From Treponema pectinovorum (GTDB lineage Bacteria; Spirochaetota; Spirochaetia; Treponematales; Treponemataceae): DNA of 64,000 bases. Below the pieces are notes generated by a model. It did not search any database and had not been told where the DNA came from. It was given only the letters and a program-made list of their open reading frames with translations. Positions 9,003-16,953 of the stretch are shown piece by piece. Location of the stretch: assembly GCF_900497595.1 (NCBI RefSeq), contig NZ_UFQO01000005.1, forward strand, positions 1 through 64,000. The letters are read 5' to 3'. The position numbers were made by a program, and so were the translations under genes. Every line of letters begins with the position of its first letter. Positions within the stretch are counted from its first letter, which is position 1.

Positions 9003-9189
9003 TATTTTCCTCAAAAATTGATAGTGGATTTTTTTGAATTATGTCGTTTTTCCGTGCGATATTCAATTATCGAAAAATCTGCCATTTGCGATTTTTGGAT
9101 TTTGTGCGATGTCTGGCCTTTGTGCGATTTTGGGACTTGCGATTTTTTATACAGCGAGCGAACAATTCGTTTTATTAAAAATAAATCTT

Positions 9190-9295
9190 AGCCCAGATGG
9201 TAGCGGCTTGCCGAAGGCAAGTTGCACAGTGAGCACTCCTGTGCGAACGGAGCAATGTAGCGAGAGCGAAACCGCGCACAGCTGGTCGAGTAAAG
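9190..9295. repeat. GC-rich dispersed element
   Basis: The patch includes GCGGCTTGCCGAAGGCAAG (a small hairpin, CTTGCC/GGCAAG) and GCGAGAGCGAAACCGCGC, words like those in the other GC-rich repeats of the window. Assignment to family A is loose. Confidence 0.4.
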
Positions 9296-9354
9296 TTTTG
9301 TGCTTCTTATATCATTTAATTTTTTTTAAGGCGAAAACATAATATTGCAAAGCG

Positions 9355-9389
9355 CTGAAATTGTTTTTTTATTGTGCTATATTTTTTTT
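9355..9389 (+). promoter_or_regulatory. extended -10 promoter of the 58-aa gene
   Basis: TGC TATATT (hexamer 9378-9383), then six Ts, then the ATG at 9390. CTGAAA at 9355-9360 stands 17 nt upstream as a possible -35. No Shine-Dalgarno sequence is present, so the message would be leaderless. Confidence 0.5.
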
Positions 9390-9566
9390 ATGACGGAATC
9401 TAAAGATTTTGAGTCTTGGACTTCTTATAACCAGTGGCTCATTGAAAATTACGATGTTTACAGCGTTACGAATATTGAAGATACAAACGGAAAAATCAAG
9501 GCGTATTTTATGACCAAAGAGGAATGGTTAAAAGAAGCAAAGCGGTTGGAAGCAGAGCAGAATTAG
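9390..9566 (+). CDS. 58-aa hypothetical protein
   Basis: A short soluble, acidic and aromatic protein (begins MTESKDFESWTSYNQWL, ends KRLEAEQN) with no signal peptide or known motif. The frame opens 45 nt upstream at 9345, but the -10 hexamer fixes the likely start at 9390. Composition and a good promoter support a real gene. Its function is not recognised, and neither neighbour gives a clue. Confidence 0.55.
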   Translation: MTESKDFESWTSYNQWLIENYDVYSVTNIEDTNGKIKAYFMTKEEWLKEAKRLEAEQN

Positions 9567-9574
9567 CGATTTTT

Positions 9575-9680
9575 GCGGATCTTTGAAGATTTTTGAAAAT
9601 CGGCGGATTTTTGAAAGTCGGCGGATTTTAATTTTGCAAATGGCGAAAAGCGATATCGGTGGATTTTAATTTTGCAGACT
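9575..9680. repeat. short direct repeats between convergent genes
   Basis: Units of the form TCGGCGGATTTT begin near 9600, 9618 and 9656 (the last as TCGGTGG). The second and third continue as TAATTTTGCA. The repeat lies between the ends of the 58-aa gene and the ATP-grasp gene. It may be decayed simple sequence; no hairpin terminator is obvious. Confidence 0.45.
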
Positions 9681-9709
9681 TTTGCGTTTTATTTGTTTGA
9701 ACATTTCGC

Positions 9710-11086
9710 TCACAATTTTTTTATCAATTCTTTTGCGTTTTCGTAAAAAATTTTTTCCATCTTTTGTGCGTAGGTGTTGTTCAAATCTTCAAGGTTTTCC
9801 AAAAGTTCATCTTTCGTTTTTGCTGTGAGTATGAGTTCGCAATAGCCTCGTTCTCTAAGCTGTTGTGCTGCTAAATTTTTTATTTCGTATACTTTTTTTA
9901 TATAGGATTTTTTTAAAAATTCTTTGCTTTCGTATTCATCTGCAAGCGAAAGTTTTATGTTGAGCGTAAAATAGTATTTTGATTTTTGCCTTTTTGTGCG
10001 AGTTTTTTTTGCGCCGTCGCTTTGCTTTAATAAGAACTGTGCGCTATCTAAAAATGTTTCACAAACGGTTTTTCCTTGCATGTGAGCGTAAGTCGTTGTC
10101 ATTCCAGAAAGGCGAGGGTTTATTTCGATTACAAACCAATCTTTTCCGTCAAAAATTAAATCGACTTGTGCAATTCCTTTAAAACGGCAAGCACGCGAAA
10201 GATGTTTTAGAATTTTGTTGAGCTTATGTATTTTGTATCGTTTTGAATTTACAGGGCCTGCCTTTTCGCTCTGCTTTGGCGAAGTTATTCCATATTTATT
10301 TACGCTGAACAAAAATGGCGGTTCTATTTCGTATACGATTTTTCTGCCTTTGGGTTTTCCTATTATCTGTGTTCCTAAATGCGCGCCTTTTATGAATTCT
10401 TCTACGATTTTGTCAGAAGTAAACTTTTTTGATTTTAGGAAATTTTTTACTTGTTCAAAATTTTCAAGAACATCGGTTCCGTAACTGCTAAATCCTGTTG
10501 TGTCTTTTATTATGACTGGAAAATTTAGTTCTTCTATCTCGTGCAAAACTGCGGATTTATAGACATTGCTTTTTACAAAAGTTCTGTTTGCCGCGTTTAT
10601 AAAAAGTTCATGGTGAATGTAGACGGCTTTTGGAGTTTTTATATTGAGTCTTTGCAAAAGATTGTGGGTTTTCCATTTGTCAAAACAGTCGAGTGCAGTT
10701 TGAAGATTGTGGCATATTGTTTTTATGCCTTTTTTCTCTAAATATTCTGCAACTAGTGCGTCTTTTGCGGTGAGCCAGTCAAATGGAACTGTGTAAAAAG
10801 TTACGGCGATTGCAAGGTCTGGTTTTAGAGTTTCTAAAAAATCTGCAATTTCTTCTTCTTTGTCTTCTTTTATTATTTCGTATTGAACGCTTTTTGCTTT
10901 AAATGCTAATTCATCATGCGATAGATCGAGCAGAAACATTCCTGGCAATTGGGTTGCTATTATAAAATCGTATTCTGCATATTTTTTCGCCAAATCTTCA
11001 AATTCTTGTGCATAAGTAGGAAAGGTTTTTGAAACTAAATTTTCGTCATAAACCGAAGACGAAGTTGAATAAAACAAAATGCGCAT
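9710..11086 (-). CDS. ATP-grasp domain ligase
   Basis: A 458-aa soluble protein of the ATP-grasp superfamily, whose members join a carboxylate to an amine or thiol through an acyl phosphate. The N-terminal ~110 residues form a pre-ATP-grasp Rossmann-like part. The ATP-grasp core runs from about 135 to 360, with FPVIIKDTTGFSSYG as the ATP-binding strand and loop, IVEEFIKG, and the metal-binding end FVIEINPRLSG. A C-terminal ~100-residue helical tail is not recognised. It resembles D-Ala-D-Ala ligase or carbamoyl-phosphate synthetase-like enzymes of unknown substrate. No partner gene is adjacent. A TAGAAT lies nine bases before its ATG on the reverse strand. Confidence 0.75.
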   Translation of the reverse strand: MRILFYSTSSSVYDENLVSKTFPTYAQEFEDLAKKYAEYDFIIATQLPGMFLLDLSHDELAFKAKSVQYEIIKEDKEEEIADFLETLKPDLAIAVTFYTVPFDWLTAKDALVAEYLEKKGIKTICHNLQTALDCFDKWKTHNLLQRLNIKTPKAVYIHHELFINAANRTFVKSNVYKSAVLHEIEELNFPVIIKDTTGFSSYGTDVLENFEQVKNFLKSKKFTSDKIVEEFIKGAHLGTQIIGKPKGRKIVYEIEPPFLFSVNKYGITSPKQSEKAGPVNSKRYKIHKLNKILKHLSRACRFKGIAQVDLIFDGKDWFVIEINPRLSGMTTTYAHMQGKTVCETFLDSAQFLLKQSDGAKKTRTKRQKSKYYFTLNIKLSLADEYESKEFLKKSYIKKVYEIKNLAAQQLRERGYCELILTAKTKDELLENLEDLNNTYAQKMEKIFYENAKELIKKL

Positions 11087-11164
11087 CGCTTAATTATTCT
11101 AAAAATTCCCAATGATATTGCAAGAGCTTTCTTGTAAATCAATTTTTTCAAGGAGCAATACGCT

Positions 11165-11206
11165 ATGGGATTTTGCAAAACAAAAGGCGATGTAGGGCAA
11201 AGATGA
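11165..11206 (+). CDS. possible 13-aa leader ORF before ilvB
   Basis: An AAGGAG site at about 11150-11155 stands 9 nt before an ATG that opens a 13-codon frame (begins MGFCKTK, stop TGA at 11204). It has no run of Leu, Ile or Val codons, so classical branched-chain attenuation is not supported. It could be a chance match or part of a longer ilvB leader. Confidence 0.25.
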   Translation: MGFCKTKGDVGQR

Positions 11207-11266
11207 CTTTACAGTTTAATCCAAAATTGATGTTGTGTTGTGTAAGGTTCTTAAAATCACTAAACT

Positions 11267-13039
11267 ATGAGGCAAAAATACAGTCGGACTTTTAGCCGCA
11301 GCAAAATGGGGTATAAATTGAAAATAAACGGTTCTCAAATTGTAATTGAATGTTTGGTTGAACAGGGAGTTGATACTGTTTTTGGTTATCCTGGAGGAAA
11401 CATACTCAACATTTACGATGCTCTATACAAAAACTCTAACCGCATTCGACACATTTTAACCGCTCATGAACAAGGAGCTTCGCACGCTGCTGACGGTTAT
11501 GCTCGCTCAACAGGAAAAGTTGGCGTTTGTATGGCGACTTCTGGTCCTGGAGCTACAAATCTTGTAACAGGAATTGCAACCGCTTATATGGATTCTTCGC
11601 CTATCGTTGCTATAACTTGCAACGTTGGGACTTTTTTACTTGGTAAGGATACATTTCAGGAGATAGACATAACTGGAGTAACGCTCCCAATAACGAAGCA
11701 TAATTTTATGGTAAAGCGGATTGAAGACCTTGCAAGCACTATAAGACAGGCTTTTTTGATTGCAAAGTCTGGTCGTCCGGGACCTGTCCTTGTCGATATT
11801 CCAAAAGATATAACAGCACAAGAGTGCGAATTTACTCCTCTACATAAAGGCGACGATGGGGCAAAAGATTTAGTTTTGCACAATGTCAATTTTAAAAGGG
11901 TTATGAGCGTAAATGTTCCTTCTGATGAAGAAATTCAAAAAGCTGCTGATTTGATAAATCGATGTGAGCGTCCAATAATATACGCTGGTGGCGGAATAAA
12001 AATATCTGGTGCAGAAAGCGAATTGCTGGAACTTGCACAAAAAGCTTGCATTCCTGTTGCAGAAAGCCTGATGGGACGCGATGTATTTCCTGCTACGCAT
12101 CCGCTTTGCACTTGGATGGTCGGTATGCATGGAACTCGTGCGAGCAATATGGCAGTTACAGAAAGCGATTTGGTTTTGGCTTTGGGTGCGCGTTTTTCTG
12201 ACAGAGTTATTGGTAAGCCAGAAAAATTTGCTGAACATTCGACAATTTTTCATATCGATATTGACCCAGCTGAGATAAATAAAAATATTCCTACTGGCGG
12301 TCAATTGGTTGGGGATTTAAAATCAATTTTAAAAAGACTTTTGCCTCTTGTAGAAAAAAAAGAGCATTCATCTTGGCTTAAAAAGATTGAACAATGGAAG
12401 GGTGAAATTCCAAATACTTATAGTGTTGTAAAACAGAATTTTGTAAATCCAAAGTTTATGCTGGAGACTGTGCATAAATATGTTGGCGATGACACTTTTA
12501 TAACGACAGAAGTCGGTCAGCATCAGATGTGGACGGCTCAATTTTATCCTTTTGCAAAAGCGCGCACTTTTATAACTTCTGGTGGGTTGGGAACGATGGG
12601 TTTTGGAACAGGCGCTGCGATGGGTGTTCAAATTGCAAATCCTAATGCGAGGGTTGTGCATATCGCTGGCGATGGCTCTTTTAGAATGAACTGCAATGAG
12701 CTTTGCACAATAGCACGTTACAATCTTCCTATTGTAATTGTCCTTGTTGATAACTCGACTTTGGGAAATGTTCGCGTTTGGCAAAAACTTTTTTACGAAA
12801 AACGCTACAGCCATACGGATTTAGATTTTGGTCCTGACTGGAAAAAACTCGCAGATGCGTACGGTGTTGGTTATGTAAAGGCAAGTTCAAATGCAGAATT
12901 TGAAGATGTTTTTCAAAAAGCGTTTGCTCAAAAAAAGCCTTACATCGTGGATACTATGGTTGATAAGGATGAAATGATTTTGCCGATGGCGATTCCTGGT
13001 AAACCAATCGACGAGCAGATGATGGCTTGGGAAAACTGA
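11267..13039 (+). CDS. ilvB: acetolactate synthase, large (catalytic) subunit
   Basis: This ThDP- and FAD-dependent enzyme condenses two pyruvates, or pyruvate with 2-ketobutyrate, at the first common step of valine, leucine and isoleucine synthesis. The 590-aa product shows FGYPGGNILNIYDAL, the catalytic Glu in TAHEQGASHAADGYAR, the FAD-contacting VGMHGTRASN region and the ThDP/metal motif beginning GDGSFRMNCNEL and running through LVDNSTLGNVRVWQKLFY. The domain set is that of the biosynthetic AHAS type. No ilvN regulatory subunit lies nearby. TAAAAT sits nine bases before the ATG at 11267; a second ATG at 11306 just before the conserved domain is the alternative start. Confidence 0.9.
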   Translation: MRQKYSRTFSRSKMGYKLKINGSQIVIECLVEQGVDTVFGYPGGNILNIYDALYKNSNRIRHILTAHEQGASHAADGYARSTGKVGVCMATSGPGATNLVTGIATAYMDSSPIVAITCNVGTFLLGKDTFQEIDITGVTLPITKHNFMVKRIEDLASTIRQAFLIAKSGRPGPVLVDIPKDITAQECEFTPLHKGDDGAKDLVLHNVNFKRVMSVNVPSDEEIQKAADLINRCERPIIYAGGGIKISGAESELLELAQKACIPVAESLMGRDVFPATHPLCTWMVGMHGTRASNMAVTESDLVLALGARFSDRVIGKPEKFAEHSTIFHIDIDPAEINKNIPTGGQLVGDLKSILKRLLPLVEKKEHSSWLKKIEQWKGEIPNTYSVVKQNFVNPKFMLETVHKYVGDDTFITTEVGQHQMWTAQFYPFAKARTFITSGGLGTMGFGTGAAMGVQIANPNARVVHIAGDGSFRMNCNELCTIARYNLPIVIVLVDNSTLGNVRVWQKLFYEKRYSHTDLDFGPDWKKLADAYGVGYVKASSNAEFEDVFQKAFAQKKPYIVDTMVDKDEMILPMAIPGKPIDEQMMAWEN

Positions 13040-13047
13040 TTTTTCGT

Positions 13048-13084
13048 TTGAGCAGAATATAAAAAATCGCTATAATGCACAATC
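13048..13084 (+). promoter_or_regulatory. argH promoter, near-leaderless
   Basis: TTGAGC (13048-13053), a 17-nt spacer and TATAAT (13071-13076) form a near-consensus sigma70 promoter. The ATG follows after eight bases. The 20 nt ending in the ATG are the same as those of aroB apart from one position in the hexamer. Confidence 0.65.
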
Positions 13085-14512
13085 ATGTCTAAAAACGAAG
13101 CTCACGGAGCAATAACACACGACAATCACGCAGCACTTTGGCACGGACGCTTTGCAGAAGGGCCAGATGCCGCTGCTGTAGAATTTGAAACTTCAATTTA
13201 TGTCGACGAACGCATGGCTTTTGACGATATACAAGGCTCAAAAGCGCATGCAAAGATGCTTTGCAATCAAAAGATAATTTCTCCAAAAGAAAACGAAGAA
13301 ATTCAGCAGGGGCTTTCTTCTATAGAAAGCGACTTAAAATCTGGCAAACTTTTAATAGATTATTCGGCAGAAGATATCCATTCGTTTATAGAAGCAACTT
13401 TAACAGATAGAATTGGCGAAAGCGGAAGAAAGTTGCACACAGGCCGCAGCCGCAACGACCAGATTGCTTTGGACGAGCGCCTTTATCTTAGGCGAGCAAT
13501 TCCAGATTTGCAAAAAAAGATTGCATCTGTAATAAAAACACTCACAAATATCGCCATTCAGCACAAGGAAACTCTTTTAACAGGATACACTCACATGCAG
13601 CATGCACAGCCAGTTACGCTGTGCCATCACCTTTGCGCGTGGGCTTGGATGCTTGTTCGCGACTGGCAAAGGCTTTCTGACAGTCTAAAAAGAATTTCAA
13701 CTTCTCCATTGGGAAGCGGTGCACTTGCAGGTTCTGGTTTAAATTTAGACAGAAAAAGCGTTGCAAAAGATTTGGGCTTTGAAGGCGTTACAGAAAATTC
13801 TTTGGACAGCGTTTCTGACAGGGATTATTGCATAGAATTTACGAGCGATTTTTCAATCTTGCAAATGCACTTGAGCCGCATGTGCGAGGAAATCGTATAT
13901 TGGTCAACAACAGAATTTGGTTTTGTAGAACTCAGCGAAAAATGGTCGACTGGCTCTTCTATCATGCCGCAGAAAAAAAATCCAGACTTTGCAGAACTCA
14001 TAAGAGGAAGAACTGGGCGCGTTTACGGTTCGCTTTTTAATCTTTTAACAATGATGAAAGGTCTTCCTTTAAGCTACAACCGCGACATGCAAGAAGATAA
14101 AGCACCACTTTTTGAAGCCTTGGATTGCGTAAAAGCAAACCTTACGGTTTTTCAGGAGATGGTTTCTACTGCAAAGTGGAATACTCAAAAAATGGCTTTA
14201 AGCTGTGAAGGTGGATTCGCAAACGCTACAGATGTTGCAGATTATCTTGTTACAAAGGGAATGCCTTTTAGAAATGCACACTCAGTTGCGGCTCAATGCG
14301 TTCGGCTTGCTTTAGACACAAAACGCAGTGCCATAGAAGAACTTTCTTTGCCAGAATTAAAATCTATAAGTCCACTTTTTGAAGAAGATTTATTTAAAAA
14401 GATTACAAGCCATGCGTGTATGAGCGCAAGAGAAACAACAGGTGGGCCAAGCCCTATTCAGACAGAAAAGCAGTGTAAAAAATTGCTTGAGTTCTGTGAA
14501 GGTAAATGCTAA
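13085..14512 (+). CDS. argH: argininosuccinate lyase
   Basis: The enzyme splits argininosuccinate into arginine and fumarate, the last step of arginine synthesis. The 475-aa sequence carries the fumarase/aspartase superfamily signature GSSIMPQKKNPD near residue 290, plus HTGRSRNDQ near 120 and TGYTHMQHAQP with the acid-base His near 165. Length is normal. No argG is adjacent, so the gene stands apart from the rest of the pathway. The start is fixed by the promoter immediately upstream. The amino-acid transporter operon follows on the same strand after 48 nt. Confidence 0.95.
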   Translation: MSKNEAHGAITHDNHAALWHGRFAEGPDAAAVEFETSIYVDERMAFDDIQGSKAHAKMLCNQKIISPKENEEIQQGLSSIESDLKSGKLLIDYSAEDIHSFIEATLTDRIGESGRKLHTGRSRNDQIALDERLYLRRAIPDLQKKIASVIKTLTNIAIQHKETLLTGYTHMQHAQPVTLCHHLCAWAWMLVRDWQRLSDSLKRISTSPLGSGALAGSGLNLDRKSVAKDLGFEGVTENSLDSVSDRDYCIEFTSDFSILQMHLSRMCEEIVYWSTTEFGFVELSEKWSTGSSIMPQKKNPDFAELIRGRTGRVYGSLFNLLTMMKGLPLSYNRDMQEDKAPLFEALDCVKANLTVFQEMVSTAKWNTQKMALSCEGGFANATDVADYLVTKGMPFRNAHSVAAQCVRLALDTKRSAIEELSLPELKSISPLFEEDLFKKITSHACMSARETTGGPSPIQTEKQCKKLLEFCEGKC

Positions 14513-14560
14513 AAATGGTTTGCTTTGCAAACTTTAATTATCAAGAATATGGAGATTTTT

Positions 14561-15364
14561 ATGAAAAAAATCGTTTGTTTGCTTTGTGCAAGTCTTGCAG
14601 TTTTATTTATAGTAGGCTGTTCAAAAAAAAGCGCAGGGGATAATTCGCTTCAGGATTTGCTTGCAAGAGGAGAATTCGTATTGGGACTCGATGACTCTTT
14701 TCCTCCTTTGGGCTTTAGATCGGATTCAAATGAAATTATCGGCTTTGATATCGATTTAGGAAAAGAAGTTGCTTCTCGCCTTGGAGTAAAATTCCGCGCT
14801 CAGCCAATAAACTGGGATGCAAAAGAGCAGGAACTTGCAACAGGAAACATAGACTGCATCTGGAACGGTCTTACTATAACAGACGCCAGAAAAAAAGCAC
14901 TTTCTTTTACAAAGCCTTATTTAAAAAATGCACAGGTTGTTGTTGTAAAAAAGAATTCCAACATCAAAAACTTAAAAGACCTTGCACAAAAGACAATCGG
15001 TTTGCAAGCAGGCTCCTCTGCCGCAGATGCAGTTGAAGATTCTGTCGAGTTTAGAAAATCGATAAAATCTATAGTAGAATTTAAAGACAATATCACAGCA
15101 TTAAACGATTTGGAAATCGGCGGAGTTGACGCGGTTGTAATGGATTTGGTTGTTGCAAACTATGCTATTTCAACATTTTCAAAGCCTTTTGAAGTATTAA
15201 AAGAAGGTCTTTTGCCAGAAGAATACGGAATCGCTTTTAGAAAAGGTGATGAAAAGCTTACTCAAAAAGTTCAGTCAATCCTGGAAGAAATGGCAAACGA
15301 CAAAACAGTAGAAAAAATTTCTACAAAATGGTTTGGCTCTGATATAACAGTGATTGCCAAATAA
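14561..15364 (+). CDS. polar amino-acid ABC transporter, substrate-binding lipoprotein
   Basis: A 267-aa family 3 solute-binding protein. The signal peptide ends in a lipobox (FIVGC, Cys near residue 21), so it is anchored to the membrane and hands its ligand to the permease. The mature part starts FVLGLDDSFPPLGF and contains IIGFDIDLGKEVASRLG and GLTITDARKKALSFTKPY, typical of binding proteins for glutamine, histidine, cystine or other polar amino acids. The start at 14561 is preceded by TATGGAGA; the frame opens further upstream at 14525 but without a signal-peptide start. First gene of a three-gene importer with the next two. Confidence 0.9.
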   Translation: MKKIVCLLCASLAVLFIVGCSKKSAGDNSLQDLLARGEFVLGLDDSFPPLGFRSDSNEIIGFDIDLGKEVASRLGVKFRAQPINWDAKEQELATGNIDCIWNGLTITDARKKALSFTKPYLKNAQVVVVKKNSNIKNLKDLAQKTIGLQAGSSAADAVEDSVEFRKSIKSIVEFKDNITALNDLEIGGVDAVVMDLVVANYAISTFSKPFEVLKEGLLPEEYGIAFRKGDEKLTQKVQSILEEMANDKTVEKISTKWFGSDITVIAK

Positions 15365-15427
15365 TTTTTAGCCACAAAACATTCCGCAAGTTTTGCTTTA
15401 AAAACAGCAGATTTGCGGATAAAAACT

Positions 15428-16063
15428 ATGACACAACTTATAATAACAATGCTTCAGGCCTCAATAGTTTCGCTTGAAGTTTTCTTTTTAACACTTATAT
15501 TTTCAATTCCGCTCGCTTTGCCAATAACTTTTTTAAGGATGTCGCCTTTAAAAATCGTTTCTTACACGACCAATGCATTTTTGCTGATTGTGCGTGGCAC
15601 CCCTTTAATGCTCCAGCTAATAGTCGTATATTTTGCACCGTTTTATCTTTTCAATTTTTCGTGGAATCGCTTTACCGCTGCAATAATTGCAATCTCTGTA
15701 AACTACGCCTGCTATTTTGCAGAAATATATCGCGGAGGCTTGCTTGCAATTTCAAAAGGGCAGTACGAGGCAGCCAAGGTTTTAGGCTATTCAAAATCGC
15801 AGACTTTTTTTAAGATAATTTTGCCACAGGTCGTAAAGACAATAACTCCATCCATGGGTAACGAAGTCATAACCCTTGTAAAAGACACCGCTTTGGTTAG
15901 CGTGATTGGCGTCGTAGAACTTTTGCGAACGGCACAAACACATTCGAGCAGACTTTTTAGTACGACGCCAATTTTTATCGCAGGAATTTTTTATTTTGTC
16001 ATGAACTGGGCAGTTACAGTTTTTTTTATCTATATAGAAAAAAAACTCGACTATTACAAATAG
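15428..16063 (+). CDS. polar amino-acid ABC transporter permease
   Basis: The 211-aa integral membrane protein of the HisM/GlnP family has an N-terminal hydrophobic helix, about five membrane segments, and the EAA coupling loop (QYEAAKVLGYSKSQTFFKIILPQ) that docks on the ATPase. RGTPLMLQL near residue 60 is a family hallmark. I take ATG 15428 as the start; the frame extends back to a TTG at 15413 inside a weak CGGAT ribosome-binding site. Only one permease is present, so it probably works as a homodimer. Confidence 0.9.
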   Translation: MTQLIITMLQASIVSLEVFFLTLIFSIPLALPITFLRMSPLKIVSYTTNAFLLIVRGTPLMLQLIVVYFAPFYLFNFSWNRFTAAIIAISVNYACYFAEIYRGGLLAISKGQYEAAKVLGYSKSQTFFKIILPQVVKTITPSMGNEVITLVKDTALVSVIGVVELLRTAQTHSSRLFSTTPIFIAGIFYFVMNWAVTVFFIYIEKKLDYYK

Positions 16064-16080
16064 ATTTTTGAATTTTTATA

Positions 16081-16165
16081 AGGGCGCTCGGGCGGGTCTT
16101 TCGTGGCTACGCTAACGCTTCGGTGCTTTGCACCGGCAAAGCCGCCACTACAGCCCCTAGCGCAA
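16081..16165. repeat. GC-rich element inside the amino-acid transporter operon
   Basis: It begins GGGCGCTCGGGCGGGTC and ends near CAGCCCCTAGCGC. It contains a GGTGC(TTTGC)ACC hairpin around 16120-16135 and the word GGCAAAGCCGCCACTACAG, which resembles the left half of the family A repeat. It separates the permease and ATPase genes and may modulate their relative expression. Confidence 0.5.
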
Positions 16166-16176
16166 AAAAGGATACA

Positions 16177-16929
16177 ATGAGCATAATAAGTGTAAAAAAT
16201 ATAAAAAAATCTTTTTCCGACGGAGTGGAAGTTTTAAAAGGAATTTCTTTTGATGTGGAAGAAGGACAAGTTTTAGGAATAATAGGACCTTCAGGTTCTG
16301 GAAAATCCACAATGCTCCGCTGTATAGACCAGTTGGAAAAAATCGATTCTGGAACAATCACCATAGCAGGCAGAGACTTAGTTAAAGACGGTCTTTATGC
16401 AGATAAAAAAACGCAAAGACAGATACTTTTAGATCTTGGCTTTGTCTTTCAGAATTTTAATCTGTTTCCTCATTATACGGTTTTAAAAAATATAGTAGAC
16501 CCTCAAGTTACTGTCTTAAAAATTCCCAAAAAACAGGCAGAGCAAAACGCAGTTGCTTTAATTTCTCGTATGGGTTTGGAAGGGAAAGAAGATTTTTGTC
16601 CATGTAACCTTTCCGGTGGTCAACAGCAGAGAGTTTCAATAGCGCGCGCACTCGCTTTAAAACCCAAAGTTTTGTTGTTTGATGAGCCAACCAGCGCCTT
16701 AGATCCAGAACTCACTGGCGAAATTTTAGAAGTAATAAGACGGCTTGCAAAAGAAAAGATGACAATGATAGTAGTTACGCACGAAATGTCATTTGCCCGC
16801 GACACAAGCGATAGCCTAATATTTATGGATGAAGGCCTTATAGTAGAACAAGGCAATCCTCGTTCTTTAATAAATTCCCCACAAACAGCAAGGATGAAAG
16901 ACTTTTTACGCCGCTTTAACGAAAAATAA
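16177..16929 (+). CDS. polar amino-acid ABC transporter ATP-binding protein
   Basis: The 250-aa GlnQ/HisP-type ATPase powers the importer encoded just upstream. Visible are Walker A (GPSGSGKST), the Q-loop (FQNFNLFPH), the ABC signature (NLSGGQQQRVSIARAL), Walker B (KVLLFDEPTSALDPE) and the switch His (VVTHEMSFA). Start at 16177, where AAAGGATACAATG gives a good ribosome-binding site; the frame runs back into the GC-rich repeat, which I leave out. Confidence 0.95.
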   Translation: MSIISVKNIKKSFSDGVEVLKGISFDVEEGQVLGIIGPSGSGKSTMLRCIDQLEKIDSGTITIAGRDLVKDGLYADKKTQRQILLDLGFVFQNFNLFPHYTVLKNIVDPQVTVLKIPKKQAEQNAVALISRMGLEGKEDFCPCNLSGGQQQRVSIARALALKPKVLLFDEPTSALDPELTGEILEVIRRLAKEKMTMIVVTHEMSFARDTSDSLIFMDEGLIVEQGNPRSLINSPQTARMKDFLRRFNEK

Positions 16930-16937
16930 GCAAAATA

Positions 16938-16953
16938 TGCTACAATCTTTTTT
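16938..16953 (+). promoter_or_regulatory. extended -10 promoter of the peptide-binding protein gene
   Basis: TGC TACAAT (hexamer 16941-16946) is followed by seven bases and the ATG at 16954, with no ribosome-binding site between. It separates the peptide operon from the amino-acid operon just upstream. Confidence 0.5.

Larger units (their letters stand above)
9003..9389. other. intergenic region with short repeats and a GC-rich element
   Basis: This 387-nt gap holds three copies of a TTTGTGCGAT-like decamer between about 9085 and 9145, then a GC-rich patch at 9190-9295, then the promoter of the 58-aa gene. A 102-codon frame runs through it (9034-9342), but it starts at TTG, lacks a ribosome-binding site and changes composition at the repeat, so I do not call it a gene. 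Confidence 0.5.

Noticed and set aside
9034-9342. 102-codon frame on the plus strand
   Set aside because: TTG start, no ribosome-binding site, and it crosses the GC-rich repeat with an abrupt change in composition.
11087-11266. T-box or branched-chain attenuator before ilvB
   Set aside because: No T-box sequence, no Leu/Ile/Val-rich peptide and no terminator hairpin are seen.
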